A DNA stretch of 64,000 nucleotides, taken from Phanerochaete sordida. Lineage: Eukaryota > Basidiomycota > Agaricomycetes > Polyporales > Phanerochaetaceae. Positions 45,866 to 57,234 of this stretch are shown in pieces (the stretch's first letter is position 1; every line of letters starts with the position of its first letter). Below the pieces are notes generated by a model that saw only the letters and a list, made by a program, of their open reading frames with translations, had not been told where the DNA came from and searched no databases. Location: contig BPQB01000008.1 in assembly GCA_019973155.2 (NCBI GenBank), positions 1 through 64,000 of the forward strand, written 5' to 3'. The translations under genes were made by a program, and so were the position numbers.

Positions 45866-48800
45866 TTAGGCATCCTCGTCCGTCGGCTTCACGGCCTGCA
45901 AGTTCTGCATCATATCCCTGAGCTCCGCCTCCGCATGTACCACCGATTCCTTTGCGAGCGCAAGCTCCCTCTCCAACTCATCTGCAGTCATGGTCCGCGT
46001 GCCGTCGCCCTCGAGAACCTTGCCGAGGTTCTCGAAGCGGGCGAGCGTGTCCCCCATGCGCGGCATGAAGCCGTGGAGGTCCCAGCCATTGTCGTTGAAG
46101 GTGAGCACGGCCCGCACGGCCGCGTTGTTGATGTCGCGGTGCAGCTCCTCGAGCTTCGAGAGCTGCACCTCCATCCACCGTGCGCGGCGCTCGAGAGCCA
46201 TGGTGAGCGCGGCGACCTCGTCTTCCTTGCCCTGTGGGGCGGGCTCCTCGCCGCCGTCCTCCAGGAAGTCGTCGCCCTTGAGCATTTCGCGCAGAACGCC
46301 GTCGAAGGAAGAGCTGTCGTCCCAAGTAGTCCGCGGCAGCAGCCGGAGAAGATCGGAGATCGTCTGCGTCAACGTCTCCAGAAGTTGTTGGAACGAAGAA
46401 ACAGCGTTGTCGATGGAGCCGGAGGGCATGGTGTTCGCGAAAGAGCCTCCGCCAACGGAAAGGGCAGACAGGGCATGGACCAGAGGGCCGTATTCGAGCG
46501 GGAGCTTGGAGGCAGGGTTGATCTTGGACATATCGAAGAACGGATGCTGCGTCAGATGCATCCACGGGACCTGGATGTCAATTTCCGCGAGCAACTCTTC
46601 GAGCGACCGAGGCTCGCTTTGAGTCCTGTCTTCAGAGTGCGCACGCGAGTTGGTCGCGCTCGACTCGTTACGGACTTCCGGCAGCTGCGGCGCCTCGGAG
46701 GCAGTCGCAGAAGCTATCGCCGAAGAGATGTCGTTCGAGCTGTCTTCCTTCGGGATCTTGATAGGCTTGGTGTTCGGCTTGCTCTTCTTTGGCATCCTAG
46801 CTAGGATCGGCGCCTGGATGACAGGCTCAGCGGTGGGAAGGACGGGCGTGGAGGGCTGCTTCGCGTTGGTGTTGCGACGGCTCGGAGGTTTAGAAGCCTG
46901 GGCGGGGGTAGAGGCTCTGGAGATGCTCTCCGCCTCCGCGAGCCTATTGGCCTTCGCTGCTGCTCTCGCCGCTTTGGCTTTCTCTGCCCTTTCTTTGTCC
47001 GCCCGTTCCTTCTCCGCTTTCTCCCTCTCGGCCTTTTCCTTCTCGGCTCTCTCGCGTTCGGCTTTCGCAGCGGCGGCCCTCTCAGCAATCCTTTCGGCCT
47101 TCTCGCGTTCGAGGCGCTCCTTCTCCTCCCTTTCGGCCTTCTCCTTTTCGAAACGCTCCTTCTCCGCGGCCTTCAGCAGCGCAGCGGCCTTGTCCTTGGC
47201 AGCTTTCTGCGAGGCGAGGCGCTCCTTTTCCGCCGCCTTAGCTGCAGCCTTCGCGGCGGAAGCCTCAGCAGCGGCTTTCTTCTTCGCCGCGGCACGCTCT
47301 GCCTTCGACTGAGATTTGGAAGACTCCATCAGGGGCGTAGTGGGCTCTGAACTGTCTGCCAGCTGCTGATCGGCATTGGACGTGTTGTCGGGGGCAGTAA
47401 GAGCAGGGAAGTCCGAGGACGAGAGAAGGGGAGACGAGATGATAGGTGACGGCGAAGCGGAGACTGGGTAACATTGGTGGATGGGTAACGGCGAAAGAAG
47501 CGTGACGGGTGGTACGGCAGAAGATAGAACGATTTGTTAGCCTCGGGCTTACCGGAAGGGAAGGACGATAGACAGATGCACAGCAGCGAGCGACAGCAGA
47601 ATTCGACAGATGGAGGGGGGAATCATGGTATATGAGGGGGCCCGGGCCGTCGCAGTGGCAAACATCATGGTCGATGATACAGTTTCCGCACTGAAAGCAC
47701 GGCGCTCGGTACTCTGACCTGGGACTCCCTCCCCTGAAAATGGAGGAAGCGGGACTCACCATGGGCAGATCCACCAGCTTGAGCCAGCTCCATGTTTGAT
47801 GGTCCAGCTCCAACCCCTAGGCCGTGTCGCATAGCAGGTGTGGGCATGATCCCTGGCGGATAGGCAAGGCCTGGAGGCGGGCCATAGGCCATCTGCTGCT
47901 GCTGCTGGTAGTTCTCCATCTGAGGCTGCGCGTTGGTATAGCCGTTGTCGTGCATCGGCTGCGCCACGCCCGGAGAAGCTAGTCGAGCTGACATGATTGC
48001 AGGATCGGTGAAGGGCTGCGCCATGCTGAACTTGAAGCTTTGCAGATCTGACGGGCTGTCAGAGGGCATTGGTGGTCGAGTCGCGGGATACACACCCGCT
48101 GAGTTGGTGCGAGCCGTACGGTCACGGCTCGAGGCGATGAAGTCCCTAAGCTGGGCTTCGCTAACGGAAGCGTCGAGAGCTTGTTGGTACCGTGCAGCTT
48201 GCTGCTGTTGCTCATATAGGTGTTGCGGCTGCGCGTGCTGAGCGAGGGGTGAACTCATCGCAGACGTAGACTGATGCAAGTAGTCATGATGGCGAGAGGC
48301 GTAGCTCCATTGCGATGGACTTTGGTGCGCGGCTTGTGGTGACATGACGTCCGATGGCGGGAAGTAAGCCGCTTGCCCAAAGCTCTCTGAGTGACTCAGA
48401 GACGACGACATATGCAACGGTGACGATGCGCTCGTAGACGCAGCAGAGCCTTGCCGCCTCGCGAACCCAAAGCGGGATACCTTCCTCTCCTCATCCAGTT
48501 GTGTAGAGTGTCGGGGTGAGTCGTCGGCCAAGTCGTTTCCGAACGGATTGAATGAACCGCTATAGCTCGAACTAGGGGTGGCAATGCGGTCCCTGGACCC
48601 GAAGCCGAGTCCAGGAGGTGGAGGCTGTCTAACCCCAGGGAATGCGTCAAAGAATGAACCGCCAAACGGTTTGGCAGTGTCCGCCTGGAAGTCGGGAAGT
48701 GCCACATCGTCGCTGTCCGCAGCGAGCTTCGGGTCGAGATTGAAGCTGAAGCCGTCGTCTCCAGCCAACGACTGCATCATGCGATCGAACTCCGGGAAAG

Positions 48801-50707
48801 GGTTCGGTACACTTGTAGACATTGTGCCTTCCCGACGAGCCCTGAGGTCCTCCATGAGTGCTTGTGCGGCTGTGGACATTTGATATGGCCCTTGGGGCAT
48901 TTGCATGGGTATCTGGGGCGACGAGTCTGTGGATATGGGTGTATGCGGCGGTGGCGGGAGACCTGGTGGAGCAGACAGCCCTGGCGGCACTGTCGGAAGT
49001 CCCGGCGGGGCAGCTGGCAATGCAGGTACTGGCGCCGGAGATAGCGCTTCCGACTCTGGCGGTGAGCTCGCTCTCGAAGGCTGTTCCGTTGACGGTCCAC
49101 TCTCAGCTTCAGCAGCGACTGCCGACACCGGAGGTGCAGCTGCCACGGGTGCGGCGGTATCTTTTTGCTTGCCCGATTTCGCGCTTGCCGCCACACCTGA
49201 CGGTGCTGGGGTTGCGGGTCGGGAGGAAGAAGCAAGAGATGGAGCTTTAGCAGCCGTCGTCTTCTTGGTGCTGGGTATGGACGCGGGGCTGGCAGTCGTG
49301 CTGGACCGCTGCTGACGCGCAGAGGTGGTAGCAGCGGGAGTTGCACTCGTCGCGCCGATTCTCCGCTGTTGACGAGCCGCGACACTTTGCATCGCGTTGG
49401 TATGATTTTGTAGGGCAGTACTGGCGATGGATGTGGGAGGCTTGTTGGCCCAAGATGCGGCTCGCGGTAGACCTGGGGCAGCCGGAGTTACAAGCAGCTC
49501 CAAGAACTTCTCATAGTACACACCTTCAGCGTCTTCTCCCTTTTTGACGATGGTGATTGTCCGCGCCCTACTCTCCGTGTCCTTCATCGTGTGTTTCCTA
49601 GAATATCATCAGTTTAACGTACGCATATAGACGAAATCAACTGACAATGTCGTGAGATCTTCCTTCGTAAAACAGTCATTCTCGTCTCCCCATTCGTGAA
49701 GATTCATACAGCTGTGGTCCGAACAAGTGACACCGCGTAGGAACGACATACAGTACTTCGTCGTTCCGTGACTGGCTCGCATGACTTCTCCACTCGCGCC
49801 AGGAGACGGTGCGCCGTCCACAGCGGCTATGCAGCGCGCCGCGTCTTCCCGGCGATGGAACGTGATGTACAGCCCGACGACAGGCGCACGTCCGCCTGGC
49901 GGGGAGCGTTTGACGATGACGATCTTCGAGATTTTGCCGTATTGGCCGAAGTACTCGTGCGAGCGGAGTGTTGGGATGAGCTGCGCCCCGGAATGGGGTA
50001 AGGATGGCCGTAAAGCGAGACATTGCATTCGCGACGCACCTCTTCTTTCGCGAAGCGCGGGCCGATGCCCACGACGTACACGACGTTCCGCTGCACCACC
50101 CGCACATTTGCCAGGTGTCGGCGGCCCAGCGCGTCGAGCTCCTTCCGCTCCCGCTCCCTCTGTTTCTTCTGCTGCGTCAGGCGCTTATGACTAAACCAAG
50201 ACGGTAGCGTCGGGGAGCGCATCGCTCGGTCAGCATTCCGTGGGGCATGCGTAATGGCTCGTGCACTCACTCTTCCTTGTTGATCGGCTTGAACTGCACG
50301 GTGTCGTCGGTGTACTCACGTCGGCAGGCCGGGCACCGACCGTTGAGGTTCTCCTTGATGTGGTGCCAGCAGAAACGGCATATCTGCGAGCGGGACGTTG
50401 AAGATGAGGTGTGTGGTAGGTGCAAGGACCGCTTACCTGGTAACCACAAGGGCACGGCTTGAAGTTGACGTCTGAGATATCCATCTCCTCGAGGCAAAGC
50501 GGGCAGTCGGCGTCCTCCTGGAGTATGCATAACATGTCAAGGAGCTGCTCGCTGTCAAACGCTTTCAGGGCTGCTCACCGCCTCGTCGTCGCTCCAGTAC
50601 GCGTCCTGCACCCCGGCTAGGACATGCGACTTGGACTGTACTGATGGTGTGCTGGCCCGCATCGCGGGCGCCGGCAGCGGGGAGTGCGGGTGAATTCGAG
50701 TAGTCAT
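45866..50707 (-). CDS. NOT4: NOT4/CNOT4-type E3 ubiquitin ligase of the CCR4-NOT complex
   Basis: Not4 ubiquitylates nascent-chain and ribosome-linked targets as part of CCR4-NOT. The start is the ATG at 50707 (exon 50707-50579), followed by a C4C4 RING split over two exons: CPLCLEEMD, CPCGYQ, CRFCWHHIKE and CPACRREY. Then come a basic helix (HKRLTQQKKQRERERKELD), an RRM (YVVGIGPRF, YFGQYGKISKIVI, ARCIAAVDG) and a C3H finger (CMSFLRGVTCSDHSCMNLHEWG). A large Ser/Pro/Gln/Ala-rich disordered region follows, to about 47760. The stretch 47469-47335 encodes SSSDFPALTAP, in frame with a long Lys/Glu/Ala coiled coil and a C-terminal helical region ending KPTDEDA at 45866. The splice between about 47757 and 47469 could not be settled (one 288-bp intron, or two introns round a Cys-rich exon), so the coiled coil might be a separate gene. 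Confidence 0.85.
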
Positions 50708-50935
50708 CGTCGTCGAGGATGCGCTCGGAGATGCAGTGGGGGTGTCAGGCGGTGACGATGAGGAGATGAAAGAGCAGGACAGGCACAACAGGTGGAATGC
50801 GCGACAGGCCCTCCCGCAAGCGCCCGCGAGAACAAGTTTTGCCGCTTATAAATAAAGCCAAATAATGCCCGACGCCAGCCGGACATTCTACCCGCACCGG
50901 GGAATATTCAGATCCCGCTAGACGCCCGTCAATCG

Positions 50936-51015
50936 TAGGTGGACGGTGGACGGTGTCGACGCGCGGTGACCGGTGAGCGTTGGACGGTGAGCTGTGGACG
51001 GTGGGCGGTGGACGG
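50936..51015 (+). repeat. GGACGGTG minisatellite
   Basis: About eight imperfect copies of GGTGGACGGTG / GTTGGACGGTGAG with a unit near 8-15 bp, ending directly at TATATATAATGG. Confidence 0.65.
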
Positions 51016-51167
51016 TATATATAATGGCACCAGTTACATAATATTGCAAACCATGCACCACGGAGACCCAGAGCTCACTGGCACCAGTGAACGTTTGAAC
51101 GTGCATATATGAATCAAGTGGGTGATTTAATGTGGCGGACTCATCAGCAAAACTGCACCCCTTGTTA

Positions 51168-51254
51168 GACGAGGTTGAGGCTGGAGACATGAGGTTGAGG
51201 CTGGGGAAACGAGGTTGAGGCTGGGAAACGAGGTTACACAGAGGTTGAGCGATG
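51168..51254 (+). repeat. GAGGTTGAGGCTGGG tandem repeat
   Basis: Four units of about 20-24 bp: GAGGTTGAGGCTGG followed by AGACAT, GGAAAC or GAAAC, and a last diverged GAGGTTACACAGAGGTTGAG. Related GAGGTTG words recur in the field at 52890-53100. Confidence 0.65.
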
Positions 51255-51538
51255 CTAGACATAAATGTTGGACAGGACATACATGTTGAAAATTTGCAGG
51301 TTTTGAACGTCATCTATGCTATTTAGTACGCATCAATAAGCCTAGTGAACAATATATAACTTCGCACAGAGGCTCTAGAGAGCCCGTACCGTTCAACATG
51401 TGGACTTGTTTGGGCAGACATGCGCGCAGCTTTCAATAGGCGCCTGCCCGGTTGACCGGGGCCGATTCTACCGCCCGGCGCCGGCAGCTAGAGAGCGAGA
51501 ACTTTGCGCTTTTCGTCCGTCGCTCTTGCCCTCCTCCA

Positions 51539-52860
51539 TGTCCACCATCCCTTCGAATCGCGCCCATCTTCTTTGCTCTCAACAGCGCTTTCTCACCATT
51601 CCCGCGGGCTCTCCACGGCTGGGCGCCGAGCCTCAGGCCTGCCAGCTCATCAAAACATCGGCCTCAACGTCCAGCTCACCGTGACGTGGGGTCACGACTT
51701 ACCGACATGAGGAGCATCCTCAAGCAGTCAAGTCGCGGAACTAAGACTTCTAGCGGTGTGTCTTATACCGTGGAATGCCATTGACGAAGCTAGTAAGGGC
51801 AAGGGGAAGTCAATTGGTGTGTATGCATCAATCTCGTCGTCATCCCGCACTCACTGCTGCCAGTGAAGGGGACGGGATGACAAGGCGATGACAGCGAGCC
51901 TTGGCACCTCACCGAGCGGCCTACTCAAAAGAAAAGCCGTTGTTGAAGGCGATCAAGGCGCGCCTGTAGGGACCAGTCAACCTCAGCCACCAGTGCAACA
52001 TCGTTGCCCAAGGACGGTGCGTGTCATTTGCCCACTTCTCAGGGCTCAGGCGCTGATACCCAGGGCACCGGCAGTCTGTGACGTACCAGACAAGCTGCTT
52101 CGGGGGAGCCGCGCCATGGCAGCGCGCGCGACGGAGTCCTCGAGTACTAACGCATCAGTCGCCACCGTACACGCCACAAATTCCGCCTCGTCAACGTCCC
52201 CGATGCCAATCTTGAACTCACGCAGCGCCACCGCGGTCGCTTGTAACAGTAGGATCTGCGAGCAGGATGGGAAGAACGAGTGCCGCAGAGCGAGTCTCGC
52301 GCGAACGGCGGCGGCGCGAGTGAGTTTGACGAGGTCACCATACCGCCGCCGCCGTGCGTGCTCACAAGCCCCGGGCCGCGCTCCCTGTCGCGCGCGTTCA
52401 AGGAGTCCGCGCGCCGCCAACGCATCGGGCACGCTCCCGCCGCGCTGCCGGACGCGGACGCGTTTGTGCACGGGCGCGCGTGCTTGCCTGGGCGGAGCAA
52501 CACGCCGCGCGGCTTCACGCAGAGCCTCGCGGGCCCCGGCGAGCGCGAGGACCTTGCGTCAGAATTCGACGGCGACCGGCTGCTGAGCGCTGAGCTGCGA
52601 GCAGCTCGCGCACGCGGCGGGCCTCGTGGTCGTCGATACCATGCGGGGAAAGCGGCGGCGGCGCGATTATGCGCGCAATAAGCCTGCGGTCGCTCTAGCT
52701 CACGAGCTCGTACGCCATGCTCTCATGGTTGGCGGGCACAACGAGATTCTACAGCTCGCAATGCGGTGTGCCGAGCACGCGGGGCTGCAGGCTGTCGATG
52801 CGCGAGCTTATCATGTAGTCATCGTAGCACAGAATGTATGGCTATACAAGACACGCGATA
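51539..52860 (+). pseudogene. Unidentified, possibly decayed gene
   Basis: An ATG at 51539 opens a 48-codon frame, and small exon-like pieces with good GTGTGT/GTGCGT donors follow to about 52050. The strongest coding signal is 52300-52600, where one frame has nearly all third positions G or C (VTIPPPPCVLTSPGPRSL..., GPGEREDLASEFDGDRLL). At about 52595 the coding character moves to another frame (EQLAHAAGLVVVDTMRGK..., ALAHELVRHALMVGG) that runs to the stop near 52879 without an evident intron between. This looks like one gene with a one- or two-base shift. No family is recognised. HELVRH is not an HExxH site because the second His is one residue too far. Confidence 0.3.
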
Positions 52861-52889
52861 TAATATGGTGTTATAAATGAATCCTGGAC

Positions 52890-53100
52890 GATGTTGTGAA
52901 TGTTTTGCAGAGGTTGAATGATAGGCTGCAGATGTTGGGCGCTATGTTGATGGTGATGTTATTGGTGTTGGGCAACCTGCGCGAGGTTGCCCAACGATCG
53001 GACATAGGCTGGCCAACGTTCCGAGGTTGTGAACGTTGGCGAGGTTGGGGATGTTGGGTGATGTTGGCCAACCTCTGTAACGTCGGTGACATTTTGCTGA
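52890..53100 (+). repeat. GTTG-rich repeat field with a perfect hairpin
   Basis: Short GATGTTG, GAGGTTG and TTGGCCAACCT words recur throughout. A perfect 11-bp inverted repeat (TTGGGCAACCT, loop GCGCG, AGGTTGCCCAA) lies at 52968-52994, and a second weaker one (CCAACGTT / GAACGTTGG) at 53011-53038. Confidence 0.6.
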
Positions 53101-53317
53101 TGCTGTGCGAGGATCAGATTTGCGGTGGTTCTCAGGCTGAGGGTAGCGCAGACCATGCAGGGACACGCTGTACAGCTGCGTCAAGTCTGAGTCTGAGTCT
53201 CTCCCGTGACTGACACACTGACAACGCGCCAGTGGCCCAAAACGACGGTAACCGACGGTTTCTGCACTCGACCCGCCGCCATCAAGGCTTGCCGCAATAC
53301 GTTCGCTGACAGCCGTG

Positions 53318-53324
53318 TATAAAA
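53318..53324 (+). promoter_or_regulatory. TATA box without an assigned gene
   Basis: TATAAAA in GTGTATAAAACGG, 39 bp upstream of the ATG at 53363. Confidence 0.45.
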
Positions 53325-53362
53325 CGGCGGGGATGGCGCTGCGACACGCTGTAGTCTCACCG

Positions 53363-53665
53363 ATGCTCAAGGACGGAGGCGCGATGCTCAGCCGCTCTGG
53401 GCGGCGGGCCGGGACTCAGCGTATGGCCTGGTCCATGATGTCGACGACGACGCAACCAAGGACGCAAGACGACCTCCATGAGGTTCTCGCAGCCTCGCGT
53501 GACATCGGGGCCGACGCACGCTACGTCGTCCGCCCCGCCCGCGAAGCTCTGTGGTGCCCAGGCACGTCGTCGGTCGAGCGCCCCGCACGAAGCGTCCCGC
53601 GAACTCCAAGAGGACAAGCTGGGGATGCGGCGCGCAGAACAGCTGGAGAGGAACCGTCTAGATAA
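53363..53665 (+). CDS. Candidate small ORF behind a TATA box
   Basis: A 100-codon Arg/Ala-rich frame follows the TATA box. From about 53590 an overlapping frame (53478-53726) has better protein character (SRELQEDKLGMRRAEQLERN, helical), so the true gene may be spliced or shifted. No homologue is recognised. Confidence 0.2.
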   Translation: MLKDGGAMLSRSGRRAGTQRMAWSMMSTTTQPRTQDDLHEVLAASRDIGADARYVVRPAREALWCPGTSSVERPARSVPRTPRGQAGDAARRTAGEEPSR

Positions 53666-53726
53666 ATTTATCGATTGCATCGACAGCGCACGACAGAGCT
53701 TCGCGGTGAGAGGGGAGCCAGCTTGA

Positions 53727-54206
53727 GGGACAGATGGCTGCCGACTCGGAGCCCGACTCCCTGCGGGCCTGTGGGCCTGCGGGCGATAGCCACAGAGATG
53801 GCGACATGTCTGAATGCAGGGCTTGTCTCTGTTTCGATGCGTCGACAGGTGAGGTACATGGATGCCCGCGCGAACACGACGTCTGCTCGGGGCGACCGAC
53901 ATTGCGAGGGCGTCTATGTTGAATCTCCGACTGAATTTTCCCCGGTGCGAGTAGTAATTCCACGCCAGCCCCGCAGCACTCAACCACCTCCCTCTATTGT
54001 CCGTCCACGCTACTGCTTCACGACGGCAGCCGCGAAGAGGTGGTATAAATATTATTTTCTGTAATCCCGTACTACTTATGAAAATGACTAAAGTACAAAC
54101 GTACAAATGAAGGCAACTACGAATGTATCGAAACCTCTCCCTCTACGCGCCGTTTAACGGCCGGCGATAACTAAGTGTGACGATATGGGCCACCGAGCCC
54201 CGACAT
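53727..54206. other. Intergenic region
   Basis: No supported gene. Several short frames only. The 3' flank of the transcription-factor gene occupies the right end. Confidence 0.4.
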
Positions 54207-57200
54207 TCATGCCGTGACAATCATGGGTGATATTTCAGGAGACTTGTGGACGCCCTGCGTGAACTGAAAGGTCGTCTCAACTTCGCGGGTCGTCGCCATC
54301 TGGATGTGCATCGCGTCGCTTTCCGAGACCTCAACGCCCGTCTGTGCGATAACGGCGACGAGCATCTTCTGGTAGCAATCTGCACAAATGTCTGTCAGGG
54401 TCGAGGGCATGCAGAGCACGGGTGAACGACGTACAAGCCAGGGGCACGCGCTCGCCTGCCTTCATGAGCGTGTGGCGCAGGAAGGCGATCTCGGCCCGCA
54501 GTGGGACCAGCTGCTCGTGCAGGTTTTGGTCCTGCGCGGCCTTGAGGAACCTCACGAGGACTCGCCCGGCCATGTACCAGCTTAGCTGTGGAGGACGTCA
54601 GTGTCGACCGGCATGCCGCTAGATTAAGACACCTACGTAGGGCCAGGTGTCCACGAGCGATACATCGTAACTTGTCGACGTGATGGTGTGCAGCAGGTCC
54701 ACGACTGCGCGTGCCGCCGTCAGGATGGCGAACGCCGACGTGCACGACTGGTAGCCAGGCCTTGCGAACGGCTCGTGGAGGTGGATCTGTGCTCTGCAGA
54801 ACGCGTGTCAGAGGCCGCTGCGAAGGCGACGGAGGGGACCGCAACTCACAGGTACACAATGTTCCACGCGCCATACGTGTAGAGGTCGAGCTTGCCGTCC
54901 TTGATGACGGTCTTCATCGACGGCGGGAAGGACGCCTTCATGAGCTGGATCGTCTGGTTGAGCTCCACGAAGGCGGGCGAGTCGCGGATCGAGCCCGAGT
55001 TTGGGCCCGGGCCCGGGAGCTCGGGCTGGCTGTCGGGTATGCGCACGGCCGGGTCGCCAGCGAACTGCATCTGGCGGAAGCGCAGGCAGAAGTTCTTCAC
55101 GCGCGACATGAGCATCGACGCCTTCGTGTACATGATGAACGGGTCCGTCTGCTCCGGCGGGTACACCGTCAGCGCGTTGCGCGCGTGCGAGAACTGCCGG
55201 TCGTTCGCGAGCACCATCACGCCCTGCTCCCACTGGTCTTGCCGCAGCGGGAAGAGCTGCGAGATGTCCAGGTCGTCGATGTTCATGGGCCATGCGTGGC
55301 CGGCACCCGCTTGTCGGTCGAGCGAGTAAGCTGAGGTGCGAGATTAGCGGCAGACGTAGGGCAACGGGGCGGTTACGAACCAATCCAAAAGTTGTTGCGG
55401 CGCAATTCATCTTCATGGACCGACCTCGCAGGAGGAAGTACTGACGGCGGGCGTTCGGTTGGTGTAGCGGAGAGGCCGATGAAGGGCGGGCAAGAGTGCA
55501 GTGCCATCGTGACACATGCTCTCATGGTCATGGCCGACGAGAGGCAGCTGTCTATCCATCTAGAGGTGCAGTGGTTAGTCGCCTGGACACCAGCGATGAT
55601 GGGACACATACTTTGCCTGTGCGAAGTAGAACCAAGTGAGCATGATGCGGGCTGTCATACACGACGTCAGTATATGCGCGGCGAAGGAAAGCTACGACGA
55701 ACCTTGCGAGTTCTCCAAGAGGCTTTCGCCGAGGTCAAAGTCCTCTTCGATGGCCTCCTTCGCGTACCGAGCCTGCTGAGCAGCGAAAGTCGTTGTCCGC
55801 TGAGGATTGTTGCGCTTGCGTCGTGAGACGGGGTCAACTGCTGGCAAGCTTAGCATGCAGCTTCTATCGTGCAAGCGGTTACGTACATCCGTAGCTGTCG
55901 ATGATGTGGCCCGAAGGGAAGTGCGACGTGAACATGCTGCCGAGCGCACACATGGCGTGGAGGACCGCGGGGCGCGGGAAGCCTGGGTCGGTCGGATGGA
56001 GGTTCATAGACGTCAAGAATTGTGGGGCGTTGAACATCCGGGTAGCGTGTATCCAGTGGGTAAAGAATGCTTGGATGCTACGCCAATGATCAGCTCCTGT
56101 AGCATATCGACAGCCCAACGTACTTACAGGTGTTTCGTCGTCATCGGGTCAGGGAGGTTCACGGGCCACGAGAGGAAGAGCAGGCTCTGCTCTTCGTTGA
56201 GGGGCGAATGCGCTGCCGAGTACCCACTATCCGAGTTCGACGGCGGCGACACCGCGCTTGCGTTCTGTGCGTCACCACTCGCGTTCGGCGACGGCACGGT
56301 CGTGATGGTCGCCGTCTGCGGGGGGCTCTGCTCCATGAGGGCGGCGAGCCCCGCCAGATCATCGAGCGAGTTCATGCTCCCGAGCGACGACATCGGCTGG
56401 CCCGTGAAGTTCGAATTAGGCTGGTCATCGAGAAATGCTTGCGCCCAATTATGTGAGACATGTGCATCCGAAGCTGAGGGGGTGTTGCCCGGCGACATCG
56501 AGCTGAAGATGCCGAAGCTGTCTGCAGATGTCAGCGACGCGGCGTCGGGCTGGTGCGCCGAGAGGTCAGAAGGCGACGATGCTGACGATCCTGGCGCTTT
56601 CTCCTTCAGGAGAGACTCTAGTTCGTCTGCAAGAATCATGAGCTCAGTCGCCACACGAGGCAGAGATAACCTACTGATTCTGCTCTCGAGCTTCTCGTAC
56701 CTGGTCTTCGGGGCCGGAGGTGCCAGTTCCGGTGGCGCATCAGTCGACACTGCGCAGTTAGGGTTAGATAGCCGCGGATCCACATTGCACTTCTTGGCAT
56801 TACCTTCGTCGTAGGTACACTCTGGTCTCTGGGGCAGAGCAGCACGCTCACTCGGGGGAGCATGCGACAGTGCATACGCATGTGAGCGCAAACATGTCGA
56901 GCATGGTCGCTTCGCGTCGCTAAAAGGAGGAAATGTAAGTATGTGTGCAATAGCCTCGGTGTTCAGTGTCTCAGCCGCGACATTGCTAACTCACCATTTC
57001 TGGGGAGACGAAGAGCCGAGTTAAACGGACGCTCTTAATCATGGGCGGGCTCGGCAAGAAACAAACGCACCAACTTTCTCTTGCGGCACTGATGGCAGGC
57101 CTGACATGAGAAGCTCTTCAGTCTCGGTGCCTCGGCCTCGGGTTCGCGGTGCGTACCTGGTTGCGCTTCAGGCTGTTTATGTTGTGTTTGAACGGGGCCG

Positions 57201-57234
57201 AGTCGCGAGTAACGGTGTCCTGCGCCTTCGGCAT
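54207..57234 (-). CDS. Zn2Cys6 fungal transcription factor
   Basis: A nuclear DNA-binding regulator of the fungal binuclear-cluster class, with unknown targets. The first exons are 57234-57157, 57102-57073, a 5-nt exon 56999-56995, and one from 56919. Joined, they code ACHQCRKRKLKCDAKRPCSTC, the Zn2Cys6 pattern C-x2-C-x6-C-x5-C-x2-C, with the sixth Cys after a long loop at ECTYDE, as in many basidiomycete proteins. A KTRYEKLESRISRL linker/coil and a long acidic Ser/Pro region follow. The regulatory (MHR-type) domain begins about LFLSWPVNLPDP and continues with FFTHWIHATRMFN and AVLHAMCALGSMF. Later exons go on to a C-terminus ending SPMIVTA at 54207. The start ATG at 57234 gives a short N-terminus directly before the cluster. 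Not all 3' exon borders were fixed. Confidence 0.88.

Larger units (their letters stand above)
50708..51538. other. Intergenic region with two minisatellites
   Basis: Contains the NOT4 promoter, two short tandem repeats (separate entries) and a TATATATAA at about 51016-51024. No gene is recognised. Confidence 0.4.

Noticed and set aside
52626..52880. HELVRH read as a zinc-metalloprotease HExxH motif
   Set aside because: The spacing is HExxxH, one residue too long, and no third ligand context is present.
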